A stretch of 64,000 nt of DNA from Liolophura sinensis (Eukaryota > Mollusca > Polyplacophora > Chitonida > Chitonidae): assembly GCF_032854445.1 (NCBI RefSeq), contig NW_027018069.1, forward strand, positions 1 to 64,000. The letters are read 5' to 3'. Positions 49,701 to 62,744 of this stretch are shown one piece after another. Every line of letters begins with the position of its first letter. Within the stretch, counting starts at the first letter, position 1. The notes beneath the pieces were generated by a model. It saw nothing but the letters and a program-made list of their open reading frames with translations. It made no database searches and had not been told where the DNA came from. Position numbers and translations under genes: made by a program.

Positions 49701-50899
49701 CCACATCAATAAGGTGCCAAAAGATGCGCAATTGGGCCAGGCATCTCCAGCTGTTGAAAAATTGCAAATTTCCTTGGTTTCCATGGAGTAAGAGCCGTTG
49801 CTGGGCACGTGATCTTGACATCAATGATTATTCATTTGTGGCTACAGCCAAAAGTATTGGTCGGAGAGCAACGTGGTTTGCACCATTCGATTTCTCGTCA
49901 AAAAATACGTCGGAATAGCCTCTTACCAGCAGAATTGGAACAGTTTTTCCACTTTTGGATTTTTGCCTGGTATTTTTTCTAATTGAAATCGGCTACATTA
50001 ACTATGTACAATCGCGACTGGTCATTACTATATTCAACTTTTCATTATAAGTTATGTGCCCTTCGGTAGCCCAGACGACGTCAAATCTTTGGGCCAAGCC
50101 CATTTAACTCACCCAGCAAATGTCTTACTTCTAAGTCGAAGACAAACTCAATGTCTTTATCTACATGTAGAAAAACCACACCATTTGTATATAAAAAAAA
50201 CACAAGGTACTTGATACAGTCCGCTGTAAAAAGTACAATTGAACACTGACCCACATCAATAAGGTGCCAAAAGATGCGCAATTGGGCCAGGCATCTCCAG
50301 CTGTTGAAAAATTGCAAATTTCCTTGGTTTCCATGGAGTAAGAGCCGTTGCTGGGCACGTGATCTTGACATCAATGATTATTCATTTGTGGCTACAGCCA
50401 AAAGTATTGGTCGGAGAGCAACGCGGTTTGCACCATTCGATTTCTCGTCAAAAAATACGTCGGATTAGCCTCTTACCAGCAGCATTGGAACAGTTTTTCT
50501 ACTTTTGGATTTTTGCCTGGTCTTTTTGCTAACTGATTTCGGCAACATTAACTATGTACAATCGCGACTGGTCATTACTATATTCAACTTTTCATTATAA
50601 GTTATGTGCCCTTCGGTAGCCCAGACGACGTCAAATCTTTGGGCCAAGCCCATTTAACTCACCCAGCAAATGTCTTACTTCTAAGTCGAAGACAAACTCA
50701 ATGTCTTTATCTACATGTAGAAAAACCACACCATTTGTATATAAAAAAAACACAAGGTACTTGATACAGTCCGCTGTAAAAAGTACAATTGAACACTGAC
50801 CCACATCAATAAGGTGCCAAAAGATGCGCAATTGGGTCAGGCATCTCCAGCTGTTGAAAAATTGCAAATTTCCTTGGTTTCCATGGAGTAAGAGCCGTT

Positions 50900-52110
50900 G
50901 CTGGGCACGTGATCTTGACATCAATGATTATTCATTTGTGGCTACAGCCAAAAGTATTGGTCGGAGAGCAACGCGGTTTGCACCATTCGATTTCTCGTCA
51001 AAAAATACGTCGGAATAGCCTCTTACCAGCAGAATTGGAACAGTTTTTCCACTTTTGGATTTTTGCCTGGTATTTTTTCTAATTGAAATCGGCTACATTA
51101 ACTATGTACAATCGCGACTGGTCATTACTATATTCAACTTTTCATTATAAGTTATGTGCCCTTCGGTAGCCCAGACGACGTCAAATCTTTGGGCCAAGCC
51201 CATTTAACTCACCCAGCAAATGTCTTACTTCTAAGTCGAAGACAAACTCAATGTCTTTATCTACATGTAGAAAAACCACACCATTTGTATATAAAAAAAA
51301 CACAAGGTACTTGATACAGTCCGCTGTAAAAAGTACAATTGAACACTGACCCACATCAATAAGGTGCCAAAAGATGCGCAATTGGGCCAGGCATCTCCAG
51401 CTGTTGAAAAAATGCAAATTTCCTTGGTTTCCATGGAGTAAGAGCCGTTGCTGGGCACGTGATCTTGACATCAATGATTATTCATTTGTGGCTACAGCCA
51501 AAAGTATTGGTCGGAGAGCAACGCGGTTTGCACCATTCGATTTCTCGTCAAAAAATACGTCGGAATAGCCTCTTACCAGCAGAATTGGAACAGTTTTTCC
51601 ACTTTTGGATTTTTGCCTGGTATTTTTTCTAATTGAAATCGGCTACATTAACTATGTACAATCGCGACTGGTCATTACTATATTCAACTTTTCATTATAA
51701 GTTATGTGCCCTTCGGTAGCCCAGACGACGTCAAATCTTTGGGCCAAGCCCATTTAACTCACCCAGCAAATGTCTTACTTCTAAGTCGAAGACAAACTCA
51801 ATGTCTTTATCTACATGTAGAAAAACCACACCATTTGTATATAAAAAAAACACAAGGTACTTGATACAGTCCGCTGTAAAAAGTACAATTGAACACTGAC
51901 CCACATCAATAAGGTGCCAAAAGATGCGCAATTGGGCCAGGCATCTCCAGCTGTTGAAAAAATGCAAATTTCCTTGGTTTCCATGGAGTAAGAGCCGTTG
52001 CTGGGCACGTGATCTTGACATCAATGATTATTCATTTGTGGCTACAGCCAAAAGTATTGGTCGGAGAGCAACGCGGTTTGCACCATTCGATTTCTCGTCA
52101 AAAAATACGT
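50900..52110 (+). repeat. Single-monomer tandem duplication in domain 3
   Basis: Units with landmarks 51374 and 51924 are almost identical at 550 bp offset. They share GAAAAAATGCAAATT (51408 and 51958) and follow units with CGGAATAGCC and CAGAATTGG. The CGGAATAGCC mark is present at 51013 and 51563 but reverts to CGGATTAGCC at 52113, which closes the matched stretch. Confidence 0.8.
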
Positions 52111-54929
52111 CGGATTAGCCTCTTACCAGCAGAATTGGAACAGTTTTTCTACTTTTGGATTTTTGCCTGGTCTTTTTGCGAATTGAAATCGGCTACATTA
52201 ACTATGTACAATCGCGACTGGTCATTACTATATTCAACTTTTCATTATAAGTTATGTGCCCTTCGGTAGCCCAGACGACGTCAAATCTTTGGGCCAAGCC
52301 CATTTAACTCACCCAGCAGTTGTCTTACTTCTAAGTCGAAGACAATCTCAATGTCTTTATCTACATGTAGAAAAACCACACCATTTGTATATAAAAAAAA
52401 CACAAGGTACTTGATACAGTCCGCTGTAAAAAGTACAATTGAACACTGACCCACATCAATAAGGTGCCAAAAGATGCGCAATTGGGCCAGGCATCTCCAG
52501 CTGTTGAAAAATTGCAAATTTCCTTGGTTTCCATGGAGTAAGAGCCGTTGCTGGGCACGTGATCTTGACATCAATGATTATTCATTTGTGGCTACAGCCA
52601 AAAGTATTGGTCGGAGAGCAACGCGGTTTGCACCATTCGATTTCTCGTCAAAAAATACGTCGGATTAGCCTCTTACCAGCAGCATTGGAACAGTTTTTCC
52701 ACTTTTGGATTTTTGCCTGGTATTTTGTCTAATTGAAATCGGCTACATTAACTATGTACAATCGCGACTGGTCATTACTATATTCAACTTTTCATTATAA
52801 GTTATGTGGCCTTCGGTAGCCCAGACGACGTCAAATCTTTGGGCCAAGCCCATTTAACTCACCCAGCAAATGTCTTACTTCTAAGTCGAAGACAAACTCA
52901 ATGTCTTTATCTACATGTAGAAAAACCACACCATTTGTATATAAAAAAAACACAAGGTACATGATAAAGTCTGCTGTAAAAAGTACAATTGAACACTGAC
53001 CCACATCAATAAGGTGCCAAAAGATGCGCAATTGGGCCGGGCATCTCCAGCTGTTGAAAAATTGCAAATTTCCTTGGTTTCCATGGAGTAAGAGCCGTTG
53101 CTGGGCACGTGATCTTGACATCAATGATTATTCATTTGTGGCTACAGCCAAAAGTATTGGTCGGAGAGCAACGTGGTTTGCACCATTCGATTTCTCGTCA
53201 AAAAATACGTCGGATTAGCCTCTTACCAGCAGCATTGGAACAGTTTTTCCACTTTTGGATTTTTGCCTGGTATTTTTTCTAATTGAAATCGGCTACATTA
53301 ACTATGTACAATCGCGACTGGTCATTACTATATTCAACTTTTCATTATAAGTTATGTGCCCTTCGGTAGCCCAGACGACGTCAAATCTTTGGGCCAAGCC
53401 CATTTAACTCACCCAGCAAATGTATTACTTCTAAGTCGAAGGCAAACTCAATGTCTTTATCTACATGTAGAAAAACCACACCATTTGTATATAAAAAAAA
53501 CACAAGGTACTTGATACAGTCCGCTGTAAAAAGTACAATTGAACACTGACCCACATCAATAAGGTGCCAAAAGATGCGCAATTGGGCCAGGCATCTCCAG
53601 CTGTTGAAAAATTGCAAATTTCCTTGGTTTCCATGGAGTAAGAGCCGTTGCTGGGCACGTGATCTTGACATCAATGATTATTCATTTGTGGCTACAGCCA
53701 AAAGTATTGGTCGGAGAGCAACGCGGTTTGCACCATTCGATTTCTCGTCAAAAAATACGTCGGATTAGCCTCTTACCAGCAGCATTGGAACAGTTTTTCC
53801 ACTTTTGGATTTTTGCCAGGTCTTTTTGCTATTTGAAATCGGCTACATTAACTATGTACAATCGCGACTGGTCATTACTATATTCAACTTTTCATTATAA
53901 GTTATGTGCCCTTCGGTAGCCCAGACGACGTCAAATCTTTGGGCCAAGCCCATTTAACTCACCCAGCAAATGTCTTACTTCTAAGTCGAAGACAAACTCA
54001 ATGTCTTTATCTACATGTAGAAAAACCACACCATTTGTATATAAAAAAAACACAAGGTACTTGATACAGTCCGCTGTAAAAAGTACAATTGAACACTGAC
54101 CCACATCAATAAGGTGCCAAAAGATGCGCAATTGGGCCAGGCATCTCCAGCTGTTGAAAAATTGCAAATTTCCTTGGTTTCCATGGAGTAAGAGCCGTTG
54201 CTGGGCACGTGATCTTGACATCAATGATTATTCATTTGTGGCTACAGCCAAAAGTATTGGTCGGAGAGCAACGCGGTTTGCACCATTCGATTTCTCGTCA
54301 AAAAATACGTCGGATTAGCCTCTTACCAGCAGCATTGGAACAGTTTTTCCACTTTTGGATTTTTGCCTGGTATTTTTTCTAATTGAAATCGGCTACATTA
54401 ACTATGTACAATCGCGACTGGTCATTACTATATTCAACTTTTCATTATAAGTTATGTGCCCTTCGGTAGATCAGACGACGTCAAATCTTTGGGCCAAGCC
54501 CATTTAACTCACCCAGCAAATGTCTTACTTCTAAGTCGAAGACAAACTCAATGTCTTTATCTACATGTAGAAAAACCACACCATTTGTATATAAAAAAAA
54601 CACAAGGTACTTGATACAGTCCGCTGTAAAAAGTACAATTGAACACTGACCCACATCAATAAGGTGCCAAAAGATGCGCAATTGGGTCAGGCATCTCCAG
54701 CTGTTGAAAAATTGCAAATTTCCTTGGTTTCCATGGAGTAAGAGCCGTTGCTGGGCACGTGATCTTGACATCAATGATTATTCATTTGTGGCTACAGCCA
54801 AAAGTATTGGTCGGAGAGCAACGTGGTTTGCACCATTCGATTTCTCGTCAAAAAATACGTCGGAATAGCCTCTTACCAGCAGAATTGGAACAGTTTTTCC
54901 ACTTTTGGATTTTTGCCTGGTATTTTTTC

Positions 54930-56028
54930 TAATTGAAATCGGCTACATTAACTATGTACAATCGCGACTGGTCATTACTATATTCAACTTTTCATTATAA
55001 GTTATGTGCCCTTCGGTAGCCCAGACGACGTCAAATCTTTGGGCCAAGCCCATTTAACTCACCCAGCAAATGTCTTACTTCTAAGTCGAAGACAAACTCA
55101 ATGTCTTTATCTACATGTAGAAAAACCACACCATTTGTATATAAAAAAAAACACAAGGTACTTGATACAGTCCGCTGTAAAAAGTACAATTGAACACTGA
55201 CCCACATCAATAAGGTGCCAAAAGATGCGCAATTGGGCCAGGCATCTCCAGCTGTTGAAGAAATGCAAATTTCCTTGGTTTCCATGGAGTAAGAGCCGTT
55301 GCTGGGCACGTGATCTTGACATCAATGATTATTCATTTGTGGCTACAGCCAAAAGTATTGGTCGGAGAGCAACGCGGTTTGCACCATTCGATTTCTCGTC
55401 AAAAAATACGTCGGATTAGCCTCTTACCAGCAGCATTGGAACAGTTTTTCTACTTTTGGATTTTTGCCTGGTCTTTTTGCGAATTGAAATCGGCTACATT
55501 AACTATGTACAATCGCGACTGGTCATTACTATATTCAACTTTTCATTATAAGTTATGTGCCCTTCGGTATATCAGACGACGTCAAATCTTTGGGCCAAGC
55601 CCATTTAACTCACCCAGCAGTTGTCTTACTTCTAAGTCGAAGACAAACTCAATGTCTTTATCTACATGTAGAAAAACCACACCATTTGTACATAAAAAAA
55701 CACAAGGTACTTGATACAGTCCGCTGTAAAAAGTACAATTGAACACTGACCCACATCAATAAGGTGCCAAAAGATGCGCAATTGGGCCAGGCATCTCCAG
55801 CTGTTGAAAAATTGCAAATTTCCTTGGTTTCCATGGAGTAAGAGCCGTTGCTGGGCACGTGATCTTGACATCAATGATTATTCATTTGTGGCTACAGCCA
55901 AAAGTATTGGTCGGAGAGCAACGTGGTTTGCACCATTCGATTTCTCGTCAAAAAATACGTCGGATTAGCCTCTTACCAGCAGAATTGGAACATTTTTTCC
56001 ACTTTTGGATTTTTGCCTGGTATTTTGT
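54930..56028 (+). repeat. 2-monomer block in domain 3, copy A
   Basis: Landmarks 55225 and 55774 match 56324 and 56873 at 1099 bp offset. Shared marks are AAATGCAAATT, TTTTTGCGAATTG, CAGCAGTTGTC, GTACATAAAAAAAC, and GAACATTTTTTCC followed by TATTTTGTCTAATTG. Copy A has private changes: GTTGAAGAAATGC (55255) and GGTATATCAGACG (55567) in place of GGTAGCCCAGACG. Confidence 0.83.
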
Positions 56029-57127
56029 CTAATTGAAATCGGCTACATTAACTATGTACAATCGCGACTGGTCATTACTATATTCAACTTTTCATTATAA
56101 GTTATGTGCCCTTCGGTAGCCCAGACGACGTCAAATCTTTGGGCCAAGCCCATTTAACTCACCCAGCAAATGTCTTACTTCTAAGTCGAAGACAAACTCA
56201 ATGTCTTTATCTACATGTAGAAAAACCACACCATTTGTATATAAAAAAAACACAAGGTACTTGATACAGTCCGCTGTAAAAAGTACAATTGAACACTGAC
56301 CCACATCAATAAGGTGCCAAAAGATGCGCAATTGGGCCAGGCATCTCCAGCTGTTGAAAAAATGCAAATTTCCTTGGTTTCCATGGAGTAAGAGCCGTTG
56401 CTGGGCACGTGATCTTGACATCAATGATTATTCATTTGTGGCTACAGCCAAAAGTATTGGTCGGAGAGCAACGCGGTTTGCACCATTCGATTTCTCGTCA
56501 AAAAATACGTCGGATTAGCCTCTTACCAGCAGCATTGGAACAGTTTTTCTACTTTTGGATTTTTGCCTGGTCTTTTTGCGAATTGAAATCGGCTACATTA
56601 ACTATGTACAATCGCGACTGGTCATTACTATATTCAACTTTTCATTATAAGTTATGTGCCCTTCGGTAGCCCAGACGACGTCAAATCTTTGGGCCAAGCC
56701 CATTTAACTCACCCAGCAGTTGTCTTACTTCTAAGTCGAAGACAAACTCAATGTCTTTATCTACATGTAGAAAAACCACACCATTTGTACATAAAAAAAC
56801 ACAAGGTACTTGATACAGTCCGCTGTAAAAAGTACAATTGAACACTGACCCACATCAATAAGGTGCCAAAAGATGCGCAATTGGGCCAGGCATCTCCAGC
56901 TGTTGAAAAATTGCAAATTTCCTTGGTTTCCATGGAGTAAGAGCCGTTGCTGGGCACGTGATCTTGACATCAATGATTATTCATTTGTGGCTACAGCCAA
57001 AAGTATTGGTCGGAGAGCAACGTGGTTTGCACCATTCGATTTCTCGTCAAAAAATACGTCGGATTAGCCTCTTACCAGCAGAATTGGAACATTTTTTCCA
57101 CTTTTGGATTTTTGCCTGGTATTTTGT
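56029..57127 (+). repeat. 2-monomer block in domain 3, copy B
   Basis: This is the tandem copy of the preceding block, with the common GGTAGCCCAGACG and GTTGAAAAAATGC forms. The match continues to about 57350, where ACATGATAAAGTCTGC replaces ACTTGATACAGTCCGC. Confidence 0.83.
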
Positions 57128-57218
57128 CTAATTGAAATCGGCTACATTAACTATGTACAATCGCGACTGGTCATTACTATATTCAACTTTTCATTATAAG
57201 TTATGTGCCCTTCGGTAG

Positions 57219-57979
57219 CCCAGACGACGTCAAATCTTTGGGCCAAGCCCATTTAACTCACCCAGCAAATGTCTTACTTCTAAGTCGAAGACAAACTCAA
57301 TGTCTTTATCTACATGTAGAAAAACCACACCATTTGTATATAAAAAAAACACAAGGTACATGATAAAGTCTGCTGTAAAAAGTACAATTGAACACTGACC
57401 CACATCAATAAGGTGCCAAAAGATGCGCAATTGGGCCGGGCATCTCCAGCTGTTGAAAAATTGCAAATTTCCTTGGTTTCCATGGAGTAAGAGCCGTTGC
57501 TGGGCACGTGATCTTGACATCAATGATTATTCATTTGTGGCTACAGCCAAAAGTATTGGTCGGAGAGCAACGTGGTTTGCACCATTCGATTTCTCGTCAA
57601 AAAATACGTCGGATTAGCCTCTTACCAGCAGCATTGGAACAGTTTTTCCACTTTTGGATTTTTGCCTGGTATTTTTTCTAATTGAAATCGGCTACATTAA
57701 CTATGTACAATCGCGACTGGTCATTACTATATTCAACTTTTCATTATAAGTTATGTGCCCTTCGGTAGCCCAGACGACGTCAAATCTTTGGGCCAAGCCC
57801 ATTTAACTCACCCAGCAAATGTCTTACTTCTAAGTCAAAGGCAAACTCAATGTCTTTATCTACATGTAGAAAAACCACACCATTTGTATATAAAAAAAAC
57901 ACAAGGTACTTGATACAGTCCGCTGTAAAAAGGACAATTGAACACTGACCCACATCAATAAGGTGCCAAAAGATGCGCA
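57219..57979 (+). repeat. Segment matching 52820-53580 at ~4.4 kb distance
   Basis: This stretch shares with 52820-53580 the ACATGATAAAGTCTGC form followed by the rare GGGCCGGGCATC (53035 and 57434), and then the rare AAGGCAAACTC (53440 and 57839), at an offset of 4399 bp (eight monomers). Flanking units correspond only partly. It is either a remnant of an older 8-monomer duplication or a longer-range conversion tract. Confidence 0.65.
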
Positions 57980-58001
57980 ATTGGGCCAGGCATCTCCAGC
58001 T

Positions 58002-58032
58002 GTTGAAATGTTGAAAATTTGCAAATTTCCTT
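58002..58032 (+). repeat. 8 bp tandem duplication inside a monomer
   Basis: Where other units read CTGTTGAAAAATTGC, this one reads CTGTTGAAAT followed by GTTGAAAATTTGC, a net gain of 8 bp. It looks like a local duplication of GTTGAAA(T/A). It accounts for most of the long 57973-58532 interval (559 bp). Confidence 0.85.
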
Positions 58033-58899
58033 GGTTTCCATGGAGTAAGAGCCGTTGCTGGGCACGTGATCTTGACATCAATGATTATTCATTTGTGGCT
58101 ACAGCCAAAAGTATTGGTCGGAGAGCAACACGGTTTGCACCATTGGATTTCTCGTCAAAAAATACGTCGGATTAGCCTCTTACCAGCAGCATTGGAACAG
58201 TTTTTCCACTTTTGGATTTTTGCCTGGTATTTTTTCTAATTGAAATCGGCTACATTAACTATGTACAATCGCGACTGGTCATTACTATATTCAACTTTTC
58301 ATTATAAGTTATGTGCCCTTCGGTAGCCCAGACGACGTCAAATCTTTGGGCCAAGCCCATTTAACTCACCCAGCAAATGTCTTACTTCTAAGTCGAAGAC
58401 AAACTCAATGTCTTTATCTACATGTAGAAAAACCACACCATTTGTATATAAAAAAAACACAAGGTACTTGATACAGTCCGCTGTAAAAAAGTACAATTGA
58501 ACACTGACCCACATCAATAAGGTGCCAAAAGATGCGCAATTGGGCCAGGCATCTCCAGCTGTTGAAAAATTGCAAATTTCCTTGGTTTCCATGGAGTAAG
58601 AGCCGTTGCTGGGCACGTGATCTTGACATCAATGATTATTTATTTGTGGCTACAGCCAAAAGTATTGGTCGGAGAGCAACGCGGTTTGCACCATTCGATT
58701 TCTCGTCAAAAAATACGTCGGATTAGCCTCTTACCAGCAGCATTGGAACAGTTTTTCCACTTTGGATTTTTCCCTGGTATTTTTTCTAATTGAAATCGGC
58801 TACATTAACTATGTACAATCGCGACTGGTCATTACTATATTCAACTTTTCATTATAAGTTATGTGCCCTTCGGTAGCCCAGACGACGTCAAATCTTTGG

Positions 58900-61100
58900 G
58901 CCAAGCCCATTTAACTCACCCAGCAGTTGTCTTACTTTAAGTCGAAGACAAACTCAATGTCTTTATCTACATGTAGAAAAACCACACCATTTGTATATAA
59001 AAAAACACAAGGTACTTGATACAGTCCGCTGTAAAAAGTACAATTGAACACTAACCCACATCAATAAGGTGCCAAAAGATGCGCAATTGGGCCAGGCATC
59101 TCCAGCTGTTGAAAAATTGCAAATTTCCTTGGTTTCCATGGAGTAAGAGCCGTTGCCGGGCACGTGATCTTGATATCAATGATTATTCATTTGTGGCTAC
59201 AGCCAAAAGTATTAGTCGGAGAGCAACGCGGTTTGCACCATTCGATTTCTCGTCAAAAAATACGTCGGATTAGCCTCTTACCAGCAGCATTGGAACAGTT
59301 TTTCCACTTTTGGATTTTTGCCTGGTATTTTTTCTAATTGAAATCGGCTACATTAACTATGTACAATCGCGACTGGTCATTACTATATTCAACTTTTCAT
59401 TATAAGTTATGTGCCCTTCGGTAGCCCAGACGACGTCAAATCTTTGGGCCAAGCCCATTTAACTCACCCAGCAAATGTCTTACTTCTAAGTCGAAGACAA
59501 ACTCAATGTCTTATCTACATGTAGAAAAACCACACCATTTGTATATAAAAAAAAACACAAGGTACTTGATACAGTCCGCTGTAAAAAGTACAATTGAACA
59601 CTGACCCACATCAATAAGGTGCCAAAAGATGCGCAATTGGGCCAGGCATCTCCAGCTGTTGAAAAATTGCAAATTCCTTGGTTTCCATGGAGTAAGAGCC
59701 GTTGCTGGGCACGTGATCTTGACATCAATGATTATTCATTTGTGGCTACAGCCAAAAGTATTGGTAGGAGAGCAACGTGGTTGCACCATTCGATTTCTCG
59801 TCAAAAAATACGTCGGATTAGCCTCTTACCAGCAGCATTGGAACAGTTTTTCTACTTTTGGATTTTTGCCTGGTCTTTTTGCGAATTGAAATGGGCTACA
59901 TTAACTATGTACAATCGCGACTGGTCATTACTATATTCAACTTTTCATTATAAGTTATGTGCCCTTCGTAGCCCAGACGACGTCAAATCTTTGGGCCAAG
60001 CCCATTTAACTCACCAGCAGTTGTCTTACTTCTAAGTCGAAGACAAACTCAATGTCTTTATCTACATGTAGAAAAACCACACCATTTGTATATAAAAAAA
60101 ACACAAGGTACTTGATACAGTCCGCTGTAAAAAGTACAATTGAACACTGACCCACATCAATAAGGTGCCAAAAGATGCGCAATTGGGCCAGGCATCTCCA
60201 GCTGTTGAAAAATTGCAAATTTCCTTGGTTTCCATGGAGTAAGAGCCGTTGCCGGGCACGTGATCTTGATATCAATGATTATTCATTTGTGGCTACAGCC
60301 AAAAGTATTAGTCGGAGAGCAACGCGGTTTTGCACCATTCGATTTCTCGTCAAAAAATACGTCGGATTAGCCTCTTACCAGCAGCATTGGAACAGTTTTT
60401 CCACTTTTGGATTTTTGCCTGGTATTTTTTCTAATTGAAATCGGCTACATTAACTATGTACAATCGCGACTGGTCATTACTATATTCAACTTTTCATTAT
60501 AAGTTATGTGCCCTTCGGTAGCCCAGACGACGTCAAATCTTTGGGCCAAGCCCATTTAACTCACCCAGCAAATGTCTTACTTCTAAGTCGAAGACAAACT
60601 CAATGTCTTTATCTACATGTAGAAAAACCACACCATTTGTATATAAAAAAAACACAAGGTACTTGATACAGTCCGCTGTAAAAAAGTACAATTGAACACT
60701 GACCACATCAATAAGGTGCCAAAAGATGCGCAATTGGCCAGGCATCTCCAGCTGTTGAAAAATTGCAAATTTCCTTGGTTTCCATGGAGTAAGAGCCGTT
60801 GCTGGGCACGTGATCTTGACATCAATGATTATTCATTTGTGGCTACAGCCAAAAGTATTGGTCGGAGAGCAACGCGGTTTGCACCATTCGATTTCTCGTC
60901 AAAAAATACGTCGGATTAGCCTCTTACCAGCAGCATTGGAGCAGTTTTTCTACTTTTGGATTTTTGCCTGGTCTTTTTGCGAATTGAAATCGGCTACATT
61001 AACTATGTACAATCGCGACTGGTCATTACTATATTCAACTTTTCATTATAAGTTATGTGCCCTTCGGTAGCCCAGACGACGTCAAATCTTTGGGCCAAGC
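58900..61100 (+). repeat. 2-monomer repeat with GCCGGGCACG mark, two copies
   Basis: Units at 59079 and 60175 share CAGCAGTTGTC upstream, GCCGGGCACG, CTTGATATCAATG and GTATTAGTCGG. Each is followed by a unit with TCTACTTTTGG and TTTTTGCGAATTG (59629, 60726). A third copy of this pair begins at 62745 with the unit at 62923. Spacing within this stretch is 1096-1097 bp rather than 1100 because of several one-base losses. Confidence 0.75.
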
Positions 61101-62744
61101 CCATTTAACTCACCCAGCAGTTGTCTTACTTCTAAGTCGAAGACAAACTCAATGTCTTTATCTACATGTAGAAAAACCACACCATTTGTATATAAAAAAA
61201 CACAAGGTACTTGATACAGTCCGCTGTAAAAAGGACAATTGAACACTGACCCACATCAATAAGGTGCCAAAAGATACGCAATTGGGCCAGGCATCTCCAG
61301 CTGTTGAAAATTTGCAAATTTCCTTGGTTTCCATGGAGTAAGAGCCGTTGCTGGCACGTGATCTTGACATCAATGATTATTCATTTGTGGCTACAGCCAA
61401 AAGTATTGGTCGGAGAGCAACGCGATTTGCACCATTCGATTTCTCGTCAAAAGATACGTCGTATTAGCCTCTTACCAGCAGCATTGGTACAGTTTTTCCA
61501 CTTTTGGATTTTTGCCTGGTATTTTTTCTAATTGAAATCGGCTACATTAACTATGTACAATCGCGACTGGTCATTACTATATTCAACTTTTCATTATAAG
61601 TTATGTGCCCTTCGGTAGCCCAGACGACGTCAAATCTTTGGGCCAAGCCCATTTAACTCACCCAGCAAATGTCTTACTTCTAAGTCGAAGACAAACTCAA
61701 TGTCTTTATCTACATGTAGAAAAACCACACCATTTGTATATAAAAAAAACACAAGGTACTTGATACAGTCCGCTGTAAAAAGTACAATTGAACACTGACC
61801 CACATCAATAAGGTGCCAAAAGATGCGCAATTGGGCCAGGCATCTCCAGCTGTTGAAAAATTGCAAATTTCCTTGGTTTCCATGGAGTAAGAGCCGTTGC
61901 TGGGCACGTGATCTTGACATCAATGATTATTCATTTGTGGCTACAGCCAAAAGTATTGGTCGGAGAGCAACGTGGTTTGCACCATTCGATTTCTCGTCAA
62001 AAAATACGTCGGATTAGCCTCTTACCAGCAGCATTGGAACAATTTTTCTACTTTTGGATTTTTGCCTGGTCTTTTTGCGAATTGAAATCGGCTACATTAA
62101 CTATGTACAATCGCGACTGGTCATTACTATATTCAACTTTTCATTATAAGTTATGTGCCCTTCGGTAGCCCAGACGACGTCAAATCTTTGGGCCAAGCCC
62201 ATTTAACTCACCCAGCAGTTGTCTTACTTCTAAGTCGAAGACAAACTCAATGTCTTTATCTACATGTAGAAAAACCACACCATTTGTATATAAAAAAAAC
62301 ACAAGGTACTTGATACAGTCCGCTGTAAAAAGTACAATTGAACACTGACCCACATCAATAAGGTGCCAAAAGATGCGCAATTGGGCCAGGCATCTCCAGC
62401 TGTTGAAAAATTGCAAATTTCCTTGGTTTCCATGGAGTAAGAGCCGTTGCTGGGCACGTGATCTTGACATCAATGATTATTCATTTGTGGCTACAGCCAA
62501 AAGTATTGGTCGGAGAGCAACGTGGTTTGCACCATTCGATTTCTCGTCAAAAAATACGTCGGATTAGCCTCTTACCAGCAGCATTGGAACAGTTTTTCTA
62601 CTTTTGGATTTTTGCCTGGTCTTTTTGCGAATTGAAATCGGCTACATTAACTATGTACAATCGCGACTGGTCATTACTATATTCAACTTTTCATTATAAG
62701 TTATGTGCCCTTCGGTAGCCCAGACGACGTCAAATCTTTGGGCC

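Larger units (their letters stand above)
57900..61500 (+). other. Indel-dense zone in domain 3
   Basis: One-base indels cluster here. Examples: GTAAAAAAGTAC (58482 and 60677), CCACTTTGGATT (58758), CTTACTTTAAGTC (58931), GTCTTATCTAC (59509), GCAAATTCC (59668), GTGGTTGCACC (59777), CTTCGTAGCC (59964), CTCACCAGCAG (60011), CGGTTTTGCACC (60325), CTGACCACATC (60700), AATTGGCCAGG (60733) and GCTGGCACG (61350). Units after 61.5 kb return to the clean 550 bp spacing. Base-level calls in this zone deserve less trust. Confidence 0.78.

Noticed and set aside
55310-55714. A 134-codon plus-strand open frame
   Set aside because: It arises because GGTATATC removes the in-frame TAG present in GGTAGCCC of other units. 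Single occurrence, no recognisable domain.
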